DNA of 64,000 nt. Source: Antedon mediterranea (Eukaryota; Echinodermata; Crinoidea; Comatulida; Antedonidae). Positions within the stretch are counted from its first letter, which is position 1. Each line of letters opens with the position of its first letter. The stretch lies in the NCBI RefSeq assembly GCF_964355755.1, contig NC_092677.1:7507001-7571000 (forward strand), read 5' to 3'. A program made the translations under genes and the position numbers. Below, in pieces: positions 23,137 through 37,687 of this stretch. The notes beneath the pieces are model-generated. The model saw only the letters and a list, made by a program, of their open reading frames with translations, was not told where the DNA came from and did not search any database.

Positions 23137-24336
23137 AAAATTGGTAGAGTCCATTATGTATGGGGTGTTTCCTTTTTACGAACCTATATAAAAACGCGCT
23201 TCGACCACTGTGTAGGCAAAATATTTATTTCGTTAATTCCCTAAATTGATAATCTCGTATTCTGTAATCACGTGACTGATGATGTAATCCTCAGCGACGT
23301 ACTAAATGCACATGATTTAATGTGTTGAGGAAAAAGCTTGCTGTTTACCACATTACATGATTCACGGTGCTATTCGCGTTTCCTTGACGTAAATCGGCGG
23401 CGTGTAAATGAAACAATTGTTTTCACCAAATTGCCGTTGTCGACATAGAGCGATCGGCGGCTAGCGTTGGCTAAGATAAAAAAGTACGTATTTTTCAAAA
23501 AATTACACTAGCCTAACAAACATTTGCTAGTTTTGAAATTTTTAACTAGCAATTATGAAGAATCTACTAGCAAAATGCTAGTTTGCTAGCCTGAATTTCG
23601 AGCCCTACTCTGGAGCTGGGCCGGGCCGCTGAACTTTCCGTTGTATATGGGTAAAAAAAAAAAAAAAAAAAAAAGAGAGGCGGCTGGATAATCAGGAGCG
23701 GGCGCTGACGCTTAACAAGTATGTTTTTTTATTTGGCTTGGTAGAGTCCATTATGTATGGGGTGTTTCCTATTTACGAACCTATACAAAAACGCGCTTCG
23801 ACCACTGTGTAGGCAAAATATTTATTTCGTTAAATCCCTAAATTGATAATCGCGTATTCTGTAATCACGTGACTGATGATGTAATCCTCAGCGACGTACT
23901 AAATGCACATGATTTAATGTGTTGGGGAAAAAGCTTGCTGTTTACCACATTACATGATTCACGGTGCTATTCGCGTTTCCTTTACGTAAATCGGCGGCGT
24001 GTAAATGAAACAATTGTTTTCACCAATTTGCCGTTGTCGACATAGAGCGATCGGCGGCTAGCGTTGTCTAAGCTAAAAAGTATGTATTTTTTCAAAAATT
24101 ACGCTAGCCTAACAAACATTTGCTAGTTTTGAAATTTTCAAATAGCAATTATGAAGAATCTACTAGCAAAATGCTAGTTTGCTAGCGTGAATTTCGAGCC
24201 CTACTCTGGAGCTGGGTCGGGCCGCTGAACTTTCCGTTGTATATCGGTAAAAAAAAAATAAAAATAAAAAGAGAGGCGGCTGGATAATCAGGAGCGGGCG
24301 GTGACGCTTAACAAGTATGTTTTTTTATTTGGCCTT
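23137..24336. repeat. Two direct 600-bp repeats at the duplication junction
   Basis: Units 23137-23740 and 23742-24336 start TTGGTAGAGTCCATTATG and end TTAACAAGTATG plus a T-run and ATTTGGC. They differ at scattered bases and in an internal A-run (21 or more A versus interrupted). They occupy exactly the gap between copy A and copy B of the segmental duplication. The left 100 bp (23036-23136) is unrelated. No gene was recognised in them. Confidence 0.85.
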
Positions 24337-25147
24337 ACTGTGTCAGCATGTACTGTTCAACCTTATGGTGTAGATATAATAAGAGCACTCTGTCTGAGAT
24401 CACTGAAAGTATGTTATAACAATGCCTTATTTGCTGCTGAAGCAGCCTAGACATTGTAGTGCAAGCATGATGTTTGTCTTAAATGACGTCCATCCTTTGA
24501 TGAGTTGATCATTAGAAAATCTGTTTTTAGTTTTAAAAATCGTGTGAACGCAAGTAGGAATGTGTCAAGAATGCACATACAATGGAATGCTTTGTTGCAT
24601 TGACTTTATTATTTACATAATCTTTGTTTTTGTTCTATGAGCTGTTAGATTAAGATTTTTTTTTCTCTCTTTTGCTATGGATATAATATTATGTCACCAT
24701 GATATTCCGAAATAAAAAGATAAATGAAATGAAATAATACTGTATATTATAATAATAATGTATATTATTTATATATAGGCCTACCTAACTAGCCTAGTAG
24801 GCCTAGGAAGCAGGGCCTACTAGCATGGCATTATTGTGATAATCAATCACAATAATGCCATGGTGTTAATAGTTATAATACAGCTGAGTTGGTGGCCATC
24901 ATGTCATTCAACATTGACTGATTGAGACTAGCTTTAGACCTCCAAGTCTACCTATATTTTGTAACGTTATTCTTTTTTTTTTCCAAGAAAGTCAACAGGA
25001 ATTCCACAACATCTTGAATTTAAAGAGCTGAAGAATACAGATTCAGTGACAATGACAAAAAAAGTAGTTTGCAGTTATATTTACTGTACAGTGTAAGTAC
25101 ATACAGTTCACATAAAAACATGATCTACAGTACTTCCGTTATCATTA

Positions 25148-26739
25148 TTAGGTGATCATTTAGAATAAAATGATCACCTATTATTATTGTATGAAATCTT
25201 TATTCTTCTTTTTCTTATTATTTATTTCTCTCTGTACAGATTTTGTGTAACAAATATCTCAAAAAGTTTAATGTTAATGATTACCAAAATTTCACAATGT
25301 CTTTCAAATACGTTAACTTAGTCCTAATAAGCTTTTCAGCGTGATCACTCATCCGTGACGTCACGTATACGCCATTTTGTGAAATCACATTATCAATCAT
25401 ATCTCCATAATTCATTATCACATATTAATGAAAATCACTACACGTAAACTTGAGGTCAAGGTAAAAAATATTAGCAAATAAAAACTCGGGCGTTTCAAGG
25501 TCATGCGCGTGAAATCGCGCGTTGAAATTTTAAAAAGCTCAACATTTAGTTTTTATCAATTTAGAGCATGAAATAGGCCATTTGCGTGTTTAAAAAAATT
25601 ACTGCGCAAAAACACATTTTTGCGCACGCGATTTTTAAAAAGGGTAAAAAATAAAATTTGATGTATACATCATATTCTACTCACAATCCTTAGTACATTC
25701 TCCGACTTTGAGTCCATTCCGACTTAAAATAACGCTATACGAGCACGTTAAAAATGACAAAATCCCCACATTAATTGTACAAAAGTGCTAAAAATGGTAA
25801 AAAATAAGGCCTTTTTAAAATGAATATAACTCTTCAGAATGGCAGGTGACCCCCAAATTTTTTAACTTATTATGGAAGCCAATAAGTTGTAGATATAAAT
25901 ATATATACATATTAGACGTACAAAATGGTATGACGTCATCAAATGGCCACTTGAATTTAAAAATTAGTAATTATTATCTTTTTGTGTGGGTTATCACATT
26001 CAATAGAGCGCATCTCCGTTATTTGATCCCGATTTTCGCACACATTTTAGTATGTGCTTGCTCAATTAATTATCTTTCTCATAAGTTGTCAACATTTTTA
26101 TTTGATGACGTCATCACGCGTAAAAACTTGAATAACCTAGGTCGTGTAATTTCAGCTACACCATACATTTGAATATCTTATAGCTCCTCAGAATTAAAGG
26201 TGACCTTGAAGATTATAATTAATTATGAAAGCTGATGAAATGTAGATATGAATTCATATAAAAATTAAGCCTATCGGATGTTGTGATGTTATCATATGGC
26301 CAGTTGAAGTTAAAAAGTAGTTTTTAAATTTCTTTAGTCGAAGTTATACAAATTTCAAAGAGCGCGCATTGCGCTTCTACGTGTCAAATTCTCTTCCAAT
26401 CCTTATATTTATTTGCTCAATTCATTATCTTTCGAAATTATCATCTTCGAGTTTATTTTGATAATTTCATCATACCAAAAAATTAGAACTTGATGTGTGT
26501 CCCATAATTTCACCTATGCTACACTGTATATAGATATACAGTATATACTGTACATATTGTATATGGCATATAATAGGCACAACTCAGCACTATAATCGTA
26601 TGCATCATGTCATAGGATGGCGTACATCAACTTTTTACGATCGTATGTTAAGGTACATGCATGTTTCAAAAATGTTAATTTCATTAAAATTATAAAAATG
26701 ATCACCTATAATTCGTCAAAGTGACGAATTAAATTCTAG
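25148..26739 (+). mobile_element. Helitron-like unit 1 (leader A)
   Basis: 1592 bp, at the left border of the array. It has leader A but a body start like leader-B units (CTGTACAGATTTTGTGTAAC), so it is chimeric at its 5' end. It has intact TGACGTCA sites near 25366, 25930 and 26104. Confidence 0.75.
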
Positions 26740-28325
26740 TTAGGTGATCATTTAGAATAAAATGATCACCTATTGTTATTGTATGAAATCTTTATTGTTA
26801 TTATTATTCTTCTTTCTGTACACTTTTGTTCATCAAATATCTCAAAAAGTTAAATAGCAATGATCACAAAAATGTCACAATGTCTTTCAAATACTTTAAC
26901 TTAGCCATAATAAGCTTTTCAGCGTGATCACTCAACCGTGACGTCACATATACGCGATTTTGTGAAATCACATTATCAATCATATGTCCATAATTGATTA
27001 TCACATATTTATGAAATTCTCTACACGTAAATTTCAGGTCAAGGTAAAAAATATTAGCAAATAAAAACTCGCGCGTCTCAAGGTCATGCACGTGAAATCG
27101 CGCATAAAGATTTTAAAAAGCTCAAAATTAAGTTTTGATCAATTTAGAGTATGAATTAGGCCAATTGCGTGTTTCAAAAAATTACTGCGCAAAAATACGT
27201 TTTTGCGCACGCAATCCTTAAAAAGCGTAAAAAATAAAATTTGATGTATACATCACATTCTACACACAATCCTTAGTACATTCTCCGATTTTGAGTCCAG
27301 TCCGACTTAAAATAACGGTATACGAGCACGTTAAACATGACAAAATGCGCACATTAATTGTACAAAAGTGCTAAAAATGGTAAAAAGTAGGGCCCTTTTA
27401 AAATGAATATAACTCTTCAGAATGGAAGATGACCCCCAATTTTTTTAACTTAATATGGAAGCCAATGAGTTGTAGATATAAATGTATATACACATTAGAC
27501 GTACAAAATGGTATGACGTCATCAAATGGCCACTTGAATTTAAAAATTAGTAATTTTTATCTTTTTGTGTGGGTTATCACATTCAATAGAGCGCATCTCC
27601 GTTATTTGAACCCAATTTTAGCTCAACTTTTAGTATGTGCTTGCTCAATTAATTATCTTTCTCATGAGTTGTCAACATTTTCATTTTGATGACGTCATCA
27701 TGCGTATAAACTTGAATAACCTAGGTCGTGTATTTTCAGCTACACCATACATTTGAATATCTTACAGCTCTTCAGAATTAAAGGTGACCTTGAAGATTAT
27801 AACTTATTATGAAAGCTGATGAAATGTAGATATGAATTCATAAAAAAATTAAGCCTATTGAATGTTGTGACGTTATCTTATGGCCAGTTGAAGTTAAAAA
27901 GTAGTTTTTAAATTTCTTTAGTTGAAGTTATACCAATTTCAAAGAGCGCGCATTGCGCTTCTACGTGTCAAATTCTCTTCCAATCCTTATATTTATTTGC
28001 TCAATTCATTATCTTTCGAAATTGTCATCTTCGAGTTTATTTTGATAATTCCATCATACCAAAAATTTAGAACACGATGTGGGTCCCGTAATTTCACCTA
28101 TGCTACACTGTATATAGATATACAGTATATACTGTACATATTGTATATGAAACATAATAGGTACAACTCAGCACTATAAGTGTATATGCATCATGTCATA
28201 GCATGGCGCACATCAACTTTTTACGATCGTATGTTAACGTACGTGCATGTTTAAAAAATGTTAATTTCATTAAAATAATAAAAATGATCACCTATAATTC
28301 GTCAAAGTGACGAATTAAATTCTAG
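26740..28325 (+). mobile_element. Helitron-like unit 2 (leader A)
   Basis: 1586 bp; leader A with the matching body start CTGTACACTTTTGTTCATC. Confidence 0.75.
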
Positions 28326-29885
28326 TGAGAAATTGTTTTTGTAAAAAAAAAATGTTTCTTCGCAATTTCTTTCTGTACACTTTTTGTTCGTCAAATATCT
28401 CAAAAAGTTGAATAACAATGATCACAAAAATTTCACAATGTCTTTCAAATACTTTAACTTAGCCATAATAAGCTTTTCAGCGTGATCACTCAACCGTGAC
28501 GTCACGTATACGCGATTTTGTGAAATCACATTATCAATCATATGTCCATAATTGATTATCACATATTTATGAAATTCACTACACGTAAACTTCAGGTCAA
28601 GGGTAAAAATATTAGCAAATAAAAACGCACGCGCACGTAGGGTCAAGCGCGTGGAATCGCGCGTTAAAAATTTAAAAAGCTCAAAATTAGGTTTTGATCA
28701 ATTTAGAGCATGAGTTAGGCCATTTGCGTGTTTCAAAAAATTACTGCGCAAAAAAAAAATTTTGCGCGCGCGATACTTACAAAGCGTAAAAATTGCAATT
28801 TTTTTTTACAAATCGCATTCTACTCACCATCCTTAGTACATTCACCAAATTTGAGTCAGTTCCGACTTAAAATAACGCTATACGAGCAGGTTAAAAATGA
28901 CAAAATGCGCACATTAATTTCACAAAAGTTCTGAAAATGGTGAAAAATATGTCTTTTTTAAAATGAAAATAACTCTTCAGAATGCACGATGACCCCTAAG
29001 TTTTTTAACTTATTCGGGAAGCCATTGAGTTGTAGATATAAATGTATATACGCATTAGACGTACAAAATGGTATTACGTCATCAAATGGCCACTTGAATT
29101 TAAAAATTAGGATTTTTTTCCGTTTTGTGTAGGTTATCACATTCAATAGACCGCATCTCCGCTATTTGAGCTCGATTTTTGCACAAATTTCAGTGTGTGC
29201 TTGCCTAATTATTTATCGTTCTTATAAGTTGTCATTATTTTCAATTTAATGACGTCATCACGCGTAAAATCTTGAATAACGTAGATCGTGTAATTTCACC
29301 TTCGCCGTAAATTTGAATATTTAACAGCTCTTCAGAATTGAAGGTTACCTTGATGATTATAATTTATTATGAAAGCTGATGAAATGTAGATATGAATTCA
29401 TATAAAAACCAAGCCTTTCGGATGTTGTGACGTTAACATATGGCCAGATGAAGTTAAAAAGTAGTTTTTTCATCTTTTTCGTCAAAGTTATACAAATTTC
29501 AAAGAGCGCGCACAGCGCTTCTACGTGCCAGATTCTCTTCCAATTCTTATATTTATTTGCTCAATTCATTATCTTTCGAAATTGTCATCTTTGAGTTTAT
29601 TTTGATAATTCCATCATACCAAAAATTAGAACTTGATGTGGGTCCCGTAATTTCACCTATGCTACACTGTATATAGATATACAGTATATACTGTACATAT
29701 TGTGTATGACACATAATAGGTACAACTCAGCGCTATAAGTGTATATGCATCATGTCATAGGATGGCGTACATCAACTTTTTACGTATTGTATGTTAACGT
29801 ACGTGCATGTTTAAAAAATGTTAATTTTATTAAAATGATAAAAATGATCACCTATAATTCGTCAAAGTGACGAATTAAATTCTAG
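28326..29885 (+). mobile_element. Helitron-like unit 3 (leader B)
   Basis: 1560 bp; leader B joined to a leader-A type body (GTACACTTTTTGTTCGTC), the reverse chimera of unit 1. Confidence 0.75.
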
Positions 29886-31440
29886 TGAGAAATTGTTTTT
29901 GTTAAAAAAAAAATTTCTTCGCAATTTCATTCTGTACAGATTTTGTTTAACAAATATCTCAAAAAGTTTAATGTGAATGATTACCAAAATTTTACAATTT
30001 CTTTCAAATACTGTAACTTAGTCCTAATAAGCTTTTCAGCGTGATCACTCATCCGTAACGTCATTTATACGCGATTTTGTGAAATCACATTATCAATCAT
30101 ATCTCCATAATTCATTATCACATATTAATGAAATTCACTACACGTAAACTTTAGGTCAAGGGTAAAAATATTAGGAAATAAAAACGCGCGCGCACGTAGG
30201 GTTAAGCGCGTGAAATCGCGCGTTAAAAATTTAAAATGCTCAAAATTACGTTTTGATCAATTTAGAGCATGAATTAGGCCATTTGCATGTTTTAAAAAAT
30301 TACTGCGCAAAAACACGTTTTTGCGCGTGCGTACATAGAAAGCGTAAAAAATAACAATTTCTTGTACAAATTGCGTTCTACTCATCTTCCATAGTACATT
30401 CACCAAATTTGAGTCCATTTAGACTTAAAATAGTGCTATACGAGCACGTTAAAAATGACAAAATGCGCACATTAATTATACAAAAGTGCTAAAAATGGTA
30501 AAAAATAAGGCCTTTTTAAAACGAATATAACTCTTCTGAATGGCAGGTGACCCCCAATTTTTTTAACTTATTATGGTAGCCAATGAGTTGTAGATATAAA
30601 TGTATATACACATTAGACGTACAAAATGGTATTACGTCATCAAATGGCCACTTGAATTTAAAAATTAGGATTTTTTTCCGTTTTGTGTAGGTTATCACAT
30701 TCAATAGACGCATCTCCGCTATTTGAGCTCGATTTTCGCACAAATTTCAGTGTGTGCTTGCTTAATTATTTATCTTTCTCATAAGTTGTCAGTGTTTTCA
30801 TTTTGATGACGTCATCATGCGTAAAAACTTGGATAACGTATGTCGTGTAATTTCACCTCCGCCGTAAATTTGAATATCTTACAGCTCTTCAGAATTGAAG
30901 GTTACCTTGATGATTATAATTTATTATGAAAGCTAATGAAATGTAGATATGAATTCATATAAAAACCAAGCCTATCGGATGTTGTGACGTTAACATATTG
31001 CCAGATGAAGTTAAAAAGTAGTTTTTTCATCTTTTTCGTCAAAGTTATACAAATTTCAAAGAGCGCGCACGGCACTTCTACGTGCCAGATTCTCTTCCAA
31101 TTCTTATATTTATTTGCTCAATTCATTATCTTTCGAAATTGTCATCTTTGAGTTTTTTTTGATAATTCCATCATACTAAAAAATTAGAACATGATGTGTG
31201 TCCCGTAATTTCACCTATGCTACACTGTATATAGATATACAGTATTTACTGTACATATTGTATATGGCATATAATAGGCACAACTCAGCACTATAAGCGT
31301 ATGCATCATGTCATAGGATGGCGTCCATCAACTTTTTACGATTGTATGTTAACGTACATGCATGTTTAAAAAGTTTTAATTTCATTAAAATGATAAAAAT
31401 GATCACCTATAATTCGTCAAAGTGACGAATTAAATTCTAG
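29886..31440 (+). mobile_element. Helitron-like unit 4 (leader B)
   Basis: 1555 bp; almost identical to unit 8, including shared private changes such as CCGTAACGTCATTTATACG in place of the CRE-like site. Confidence 0.75.
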
Positions 31441-32999
31441 TGAGAAATTGTTTTTGTAAAAAAAAAATGTTTCTTCGCAATTTCTTTCTGTACAGATTTT
31501 GTGTAACAAATATCTCAAAAAGTTTAATGTCAATGATTACCAACATTTCAGAATTTCTTTCAAATACTTTAACTAAGTCCTAATAAGCTTTTCAGCGTGA
31601 TAACTCATCCGTGACGTCATTTATACGCCATTTTGTGAAATCACATTATCAATCATATCTCCATAATTAATTATCAGATATTAATGAAATTCACTACACG
31701 TAAACTTTAGGTCAAGGGTAAAAATATTAGCAAATAAAAACGCACGCGCACGTAGGGTCATGCGCATGAAATCGCGCGTTAAAAATTTAAAAAGGTCAAA
31801 ATTACGTTTTGATCAATTTAGAGCATGAATTAGGCCATTTGCGTGTTTTAAAAAATTACTGCGCAAAAACACGTTTTTGCACGTGCGTACTTAGAAAACG
31901 TAAAAAATAATATTTTTTTTGTACAAATTGCATTCTACTTATCTTCCTTGGTAGATTCACCAAATGTGAGTCCATTTCGATTTAAAATAATGCTAAACGA
32001 GCATGTTAAAAATGACAAAATGCGCACATTAATTGTACAAAAGTGCTAAAAATGGTAAAAATTAAGGCCTTTTTAAAAAGAATATAACTCTTCAGAATGG
32101 CAGGTGACCCCCAATTGTTTTAACTTATTATGGAAGCCAATAAGTTGTAGATATAAATATATATACATATTAGACGTACAAAATGGTATGACGTCATCAA
32201 ATGGCCACTTGAATTTAAAAATTAGTAATTTTTATGTTTTTGTGTGGGTTATCACATTTAACAGAACCCATCTCCGTTATTTGAGCCCGATTTTCGCACA
32301 AATTTTAGGATTTGCTTGCTCAATTAATTATCTTTCTCAGGAGTTTTCAACATTTTTGTTTTGATGACAGCATAATGCGTAAAAACTTGAATAACCTAGG
32401 TCGTGTATTTTCAGCTACACCATACATTTGAATATCTTACAGCTCTTCAGAATTAAAGGTGACCTTGAAGATTATAATTTATTATAAAAGCTGATGAAAC
32501 GTAGATATGAATTCATATAAAAATTAGGCCTATCGGATGTTGTAACATTATGAAATGGTCAGTTTAAGTTAAAAGGTAGTTTTTTTCTCTCTTTCGTCAA
32601 ATTTATACAAATTTCAAACACCGCGCATTGCGTTTCTACGTTTCAAATTCTCTTCCAATCCTTATATTTATTTGCTCAATTCATTATCTTTCGAAATTGC
32701 CATCTTCGAGTTTATTATGATAATTCCATCATACCAAAAAATTAGAACATGATGTGGGTCTTGTAATTTCACCTATGCTACACTGTATATAGATATACAG
32801 TATATACTGTACCTATTGTATATGGCATATAATAGGCACAACTCAGCACTATAAGCGTATGCATCATGTCATAGGATGGCGTACATCAACTTTTTACGAT
32901 CGTATGTTAACGTACGTGCATGTTTAAAAAAAATTTAATTTCATTAAAATGATAAAAATGATCACCTATAATTCGTCAAAGTGACGAATTAAATTCTAG
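31441..32999 (+). mobile_element. Helitron-like unit 5 (leader B)
   Basis: 1559 bp; leader B. One CRE-like site has decayed to GATGACAGCATAATG. Confidence 0.75.
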
Positions 33000-34565
33000 T
33001 TAGGTGATCATTTAGAATAAAATGATCACCTATTGTTATTGTATGAAATCTTTATTTTTATTTTTTTTCTTTCTGTACACTTTTTGTGTAACAAATATCT
33101 CAAAAAGTTGAATAACAATGATCACAAAAATTTCACAATGTCTTTCAAATACTTTAACTTAGCCATAATAAGCTTTTCAGCGTGATCACTGACCCGTGAC
33201 GTCACGTATACGCCATTTTGTGAAATCACATTATCAATCATATGTCCATAATTGATTATCACATATTTATGAAATTCACTACACGTAAATTTCAGATCAA
33301 GGTAAAAAATATTAGCAAATAAAAACTCGCGCGTCTCAAGGTCATACACGTGAAATCGCGCATTAAAAATTTAAAAAGCTCAAAATTACGTTTTAATCAA
33401 TTTAGAGCATGAATTAGGCCATTTGCGTGTTTCAAAAAATTACTGCGCAAAAAAATTATTTTGCGCGCGCGATACTTACAAAGTGTAAAAATTGCAATTT
33501 TTTATACAAATCGCATTCTACTCACCATCTTTAGTACATTCGCCAAATTTGAGTCAGTTCCGACTTAAAATAACGGTATACGAGCAGGTTAAAAATATCA
33601 AAATGCGCAAATTAATTGCATCAAAGTGATGAAAATGGTGAAAAATAAGGCCTTTTTAAAATGAATATAACTCTTTAGAATGGCAGGTGACCCCCAATTT
33701 TTTTAAGTTATTCGGGAAGCCATTGGGTTGTAGATACATATTCATGTACACATTAGACGTACAAAATGGTATGACGTCATCAAATGGCCACTTCAATTTA
33801 AAAATTAGTAATTTTTATCTTTTTGTAATGGTTATCACATTCAATAGAGCGCATCTCCATTATTTTAGCTCGATTTTTGCAGAGGTTTTAGTATGTGCTT
33901 GCTCAATTAATTATCTTTCTCAGGAGTTGTCAATATTTTTATTTTGATGACATCATCGCGCGTAAAAACTTGAATAACGTAGGTCGTGTAATTTCAGCTA
34001 CACCGTACATTTGAATATATTATAGCTCTTCAGAATTAAAGTTGACCTTGAAGATTATAACTTATTATGAAAGCTGATGAAATGTAGATATGAATTAATA
34101 TAAAAATTAAGCCTATCGGATGTTGTGATGTTATCATATGGCCAGTTGAAGTTAAAACGTTGTTTTTAATTTTCTTTAGTCGAAGTTATACAAATTTCAA
34201 AAAGCGCGCATTGCGCTTCTACGTGTCAAATTCTCTTCCAATCCTTATTTTTATTTGCTCAATTCATTATCTTTCGAAATTGTCATCTTCGAGTTTATTT
34301 TGATAATTCCATCATACCGAAAAATTTGAACATGATGTGGGTCCAGTAATTTCACCTATGCTACACTGTATATAGATACAGTATATACCGTACATAATAG
34401 GTACAACTCAGCACTATAAGTGTATATGCATCATGTCATAGGATGGCGTACATCAGCTTTTTACGATCGTATGTTAACGTACGTGCATGTTTAAAAAATG
34501 TTAATTTCATTAAAATGATAAAAATGATCACCTATAATTCGTCAAAGTGACGAATTAAATTCTAG
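33000..34565 (+). mobile_element. Helitron-like unit 6 (leader A)
   Basis: 1566 bp; leader A. The AT-rich GTATATAGATATAC segment near its 3' end is shortened compared with its neighbours. Confidence 0.75.
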
Positions 34566-36132
34566 TTAGGTGATCATTTAGAATAAAATGATCACCTATT
34601 GTTATTGTACAAAATCTTTATTATTGTTATTATTCTTTCTGTACACTTTTTGTTCATCAAATATCTCAAAAAGTTGAATAGCAATGATCACAAAAATTTC
34701 ACAATGTGTTTCAAATACTTTAACTTAGCCATAATAAGCTTTTCAGCGTGATCTCTCACCCATGACGTCACGTATACGCCATTTTGTGAAATCACATTTT
34801 CAATCATATATCCATAATTCATTATCACATATTTATGAAATTCACTACACGTAAACTTCAGGTCAAGGGTAAAAATATTAGCAAGTAAAAACGCGCGCGC
34901 ACGTAGGGTCATGCGCGTGGAATCGCGCAGTAAAAATTTAAAAAGCTCAAAATTACGTTTTAATCAATTTAGAGCATGAATTAGGCCAATTGCGTGTTTC
35001 AAAAAATTACTGCGCAAAAAAAATATTTTGCGCACGCGATACTTACAAAGCGTAAAAATTGCAATTTTTTTATACAAATCGCGTTCTACTCACCATCCTT
35101 AGTACATTCACCAAATTTGAGTCAGTTCCGACTTAAAATAACGCTATACGAGCAGGTTAAAAATAACAAAATGCGCAAATTAATTGCATCAAAGTGCTGA
35201 AAATGGTGAAAAATAAGGCCTTTTTAAAATGAATATAACTCTTCAGAATGGCAGGTGACCCCCAATTTTTTTAACTTATTCGGGAAGCCATTGGGTTGTA
35301 GATACATATTCATGTACACATTAGACGTACAAAATGGTATGACGTCATCAAATGGCCACTTCAATTTAAAAATTAGTAATTTTTATCTTTTTGTGTGGGT
35401 TATCACATTCAATAGAGCGCATCTCCGTTATTTGAGCCCGATTTTCGCCGAAATTTTAGTATGTGCTTGCTCAATTAATTATCTTTCTCAAAAGTTGTCA
35501 ACATTTTTATTTTGATGACGTCATCATGTGTAAAAACTTTAATAACCAAGGTCGTGTAATTTCAGCTACACCATACATTTGAATATGTTATAGCTCTTTA
35601 GAATTAAAGGTGACCTTGAAGATTATAATTTATTAGGAAAGCTGAATAAATGTAGATATGAATTCATATAAAAATTAAGCCCATCGGATGTTGTGATGTT
35701 ATCATATGGCCAGTTGAAGTTAAAACGTTGTTTTTAAATTTCTTTAGTCAAAGTTATACAAATTTCAAAGAGCGCGCATTGCGCTTCTACGTGTCAAATT
35801 ATTTTCCAATCCTTATATTTATTTGCTCAATTTATTATCTTTCGAAATTGTCATCTTCGAGTTTATTTTGATAATTCCATCATACCAAAAAATTTGAACA
35901 TGATGTGGGTCCCGTAATTTCACCTATGCTACACTGTATATAGATATACACTGTACATATTGTATATGACACATAATAGGCACAACTCAGCACTATAGCG
36001 TATATCAGGATGGTATACATCAACATTTTCCTATTGTATGTTAACGTACGTGCATGTTTAAAAAATATTAATGTCAGTAAAGCGATAAAAATGATCACCT
36101 ATAATTCGTCAAAGTGACGAATTAAATTCTAG
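34566..36132 (+). mobile_element. Helitron-like unit 7 (leader A, mosaic)
   Basis: 1567 bp. The first 1.1 kb is nearly identical to unit 10, while the last 250 bp shares private changes with unit 11 (TATATCAGGATGGTATACAT), so it is a recombinant. Confidence 0.75.
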
Positions 36133-37687
36133 TGAGAAATTGTTTTTGTTAAAAAAAAAATTTCTTCGCAATTTCTTTCTGTACAGATTTTGTTTAACAA
36201 ATATCTCAAAAAGTTTAATGTGAATGATTACCAAAATTTTACAATTTCTTTCAAATACTGTAACTTAGTCCTAATAAGCTTTTCAGCGTGATCACTCATC
36301 CGTAACGTCATTTATACGCGATTTTGTGAAATCACATTATCAATCATATCTCCATAATTCATTATCACATATTAATGAAATTCACTACACGTAAACTTTA
36401 GGTCAAGGGTAAAAATATTAGGAAATAAAAACGCGCGCGCACGTAGGGTTAAGCGCGTGAAATCGCGCGTTAAAAATTTAAAATGCTCAAAATTACGTTT
36501 TGATCAATTTAGAGCATGAATTAGGCCATTTGCATGTTTTAAAAAATTACTGCGCAAAAACACGTTTTTGCGCGTGCGTACATAGAAAGCGTAAAAAATA
36601 ACAATTTCTTGTACAAATTGCGTTCTACTCATCTTCCATAGTACATTCACCAAATTTGAGTCCATTTAGACTTAAAAAAGTGCTATACGAGCACGTTAAA
36701 AATGACAAAATGCGCACATTAATTATACAAAAGTGCTAAAAATGGTAAAAAATAAGGCCTTTTTAAAACGAATATAACTCTTCTGAATGGCAGGTGACCC
36801 CCAATTTTTTTAACTTATTATGGTAGCCAATGAGTTGTAGATATAAATGTATATACACATTAGACGTACAAAATGGTATTACGTCATCAAATGGCCACTT
36901 GAATTTAAAAATTAGGATTTTTTTCCGTTTTGTGTAGGTTATCACATTCAATAGACGCATCTCCGCTATTTGAGCTCGATTTTCGCACAAATTTCAGTGT
37001 GTGCTTGCTTAATTATTTATCTTTCTCATAAGTTGTCAGTGTTTTCATTTTGATGACGTCATCATGCATAAAAACTTGGATAACGTATGTCGTGTAATTT
37101 CACCTCCGCCGTAAATTTGAATATCTTACAGCTCTTCAGAATTGAAGGTTACCTTGATGATTATAATTTATTATGAAAGCTAATGAAATGTAGATATGAA
37201 TTCATATAAAAACCAAGCCTATCGGATGTTGTGACGTTAACATATTGCCAGATGAAGTTAAAAAGTAGTTTTTTCATCTTTTTCGTCAAAGTTATACAAA
37301 TTTCAAAGAGCGCGCACGGCACTTCTACGTGCCAGATTCTCTTCCAATTCTTATATTTATTTGCTCAATTCATTATCTTTCGAAATTGTCATCTTTGAGT
37401 TTTTTTTGATAATTCCATCATACTAAAAAATTAGAACATGATGTGTGTCCCGTAATTTCACCTATGCTACACTGTATATAGATATACAGTATTTACTGTA
37501 CATATTGTATATGGCATATAATAGGCACAACTCAGCACTATAAGCGTATGCATCATGTCATAGGATGGCGTCCATCAACATTTTACGATTGTATGTTAAC
37601 GTACATGCATGTTTAAAAAGTTTTAATTTCATTAAAATGATAAAAATGATCACCTATAATTCGTCAAAGTGACGAATTAAATTCTAG
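36133..37687 (+). mobile_element. Helitron-like unit 8 (leader B)
   Basis: 1555 bp; the near-identical partner of unit 4, four units (6.2 kb) away. Confidence 0.75.

Noticed and set aside
23660-23730. An exon-like stretch reading ERRLDNQERALTLNKYV in the 600-bp repeat
   Set aside because: It has no convincing splice acceptor (an A-run precedes it) and no family match I can name. It is repeated with the unit and stops soon after.
32104-32364. An 86-residue frame (TLDVQNGMTSSNGHLNLKI) recurring in most array units, and 74-75-residue frames on the other strand
   Set aside because: They recur because the units are copies. They overlap on both strands, are broken in several units, show no conserved domain, and substitutions do not favour silent positions by eye.
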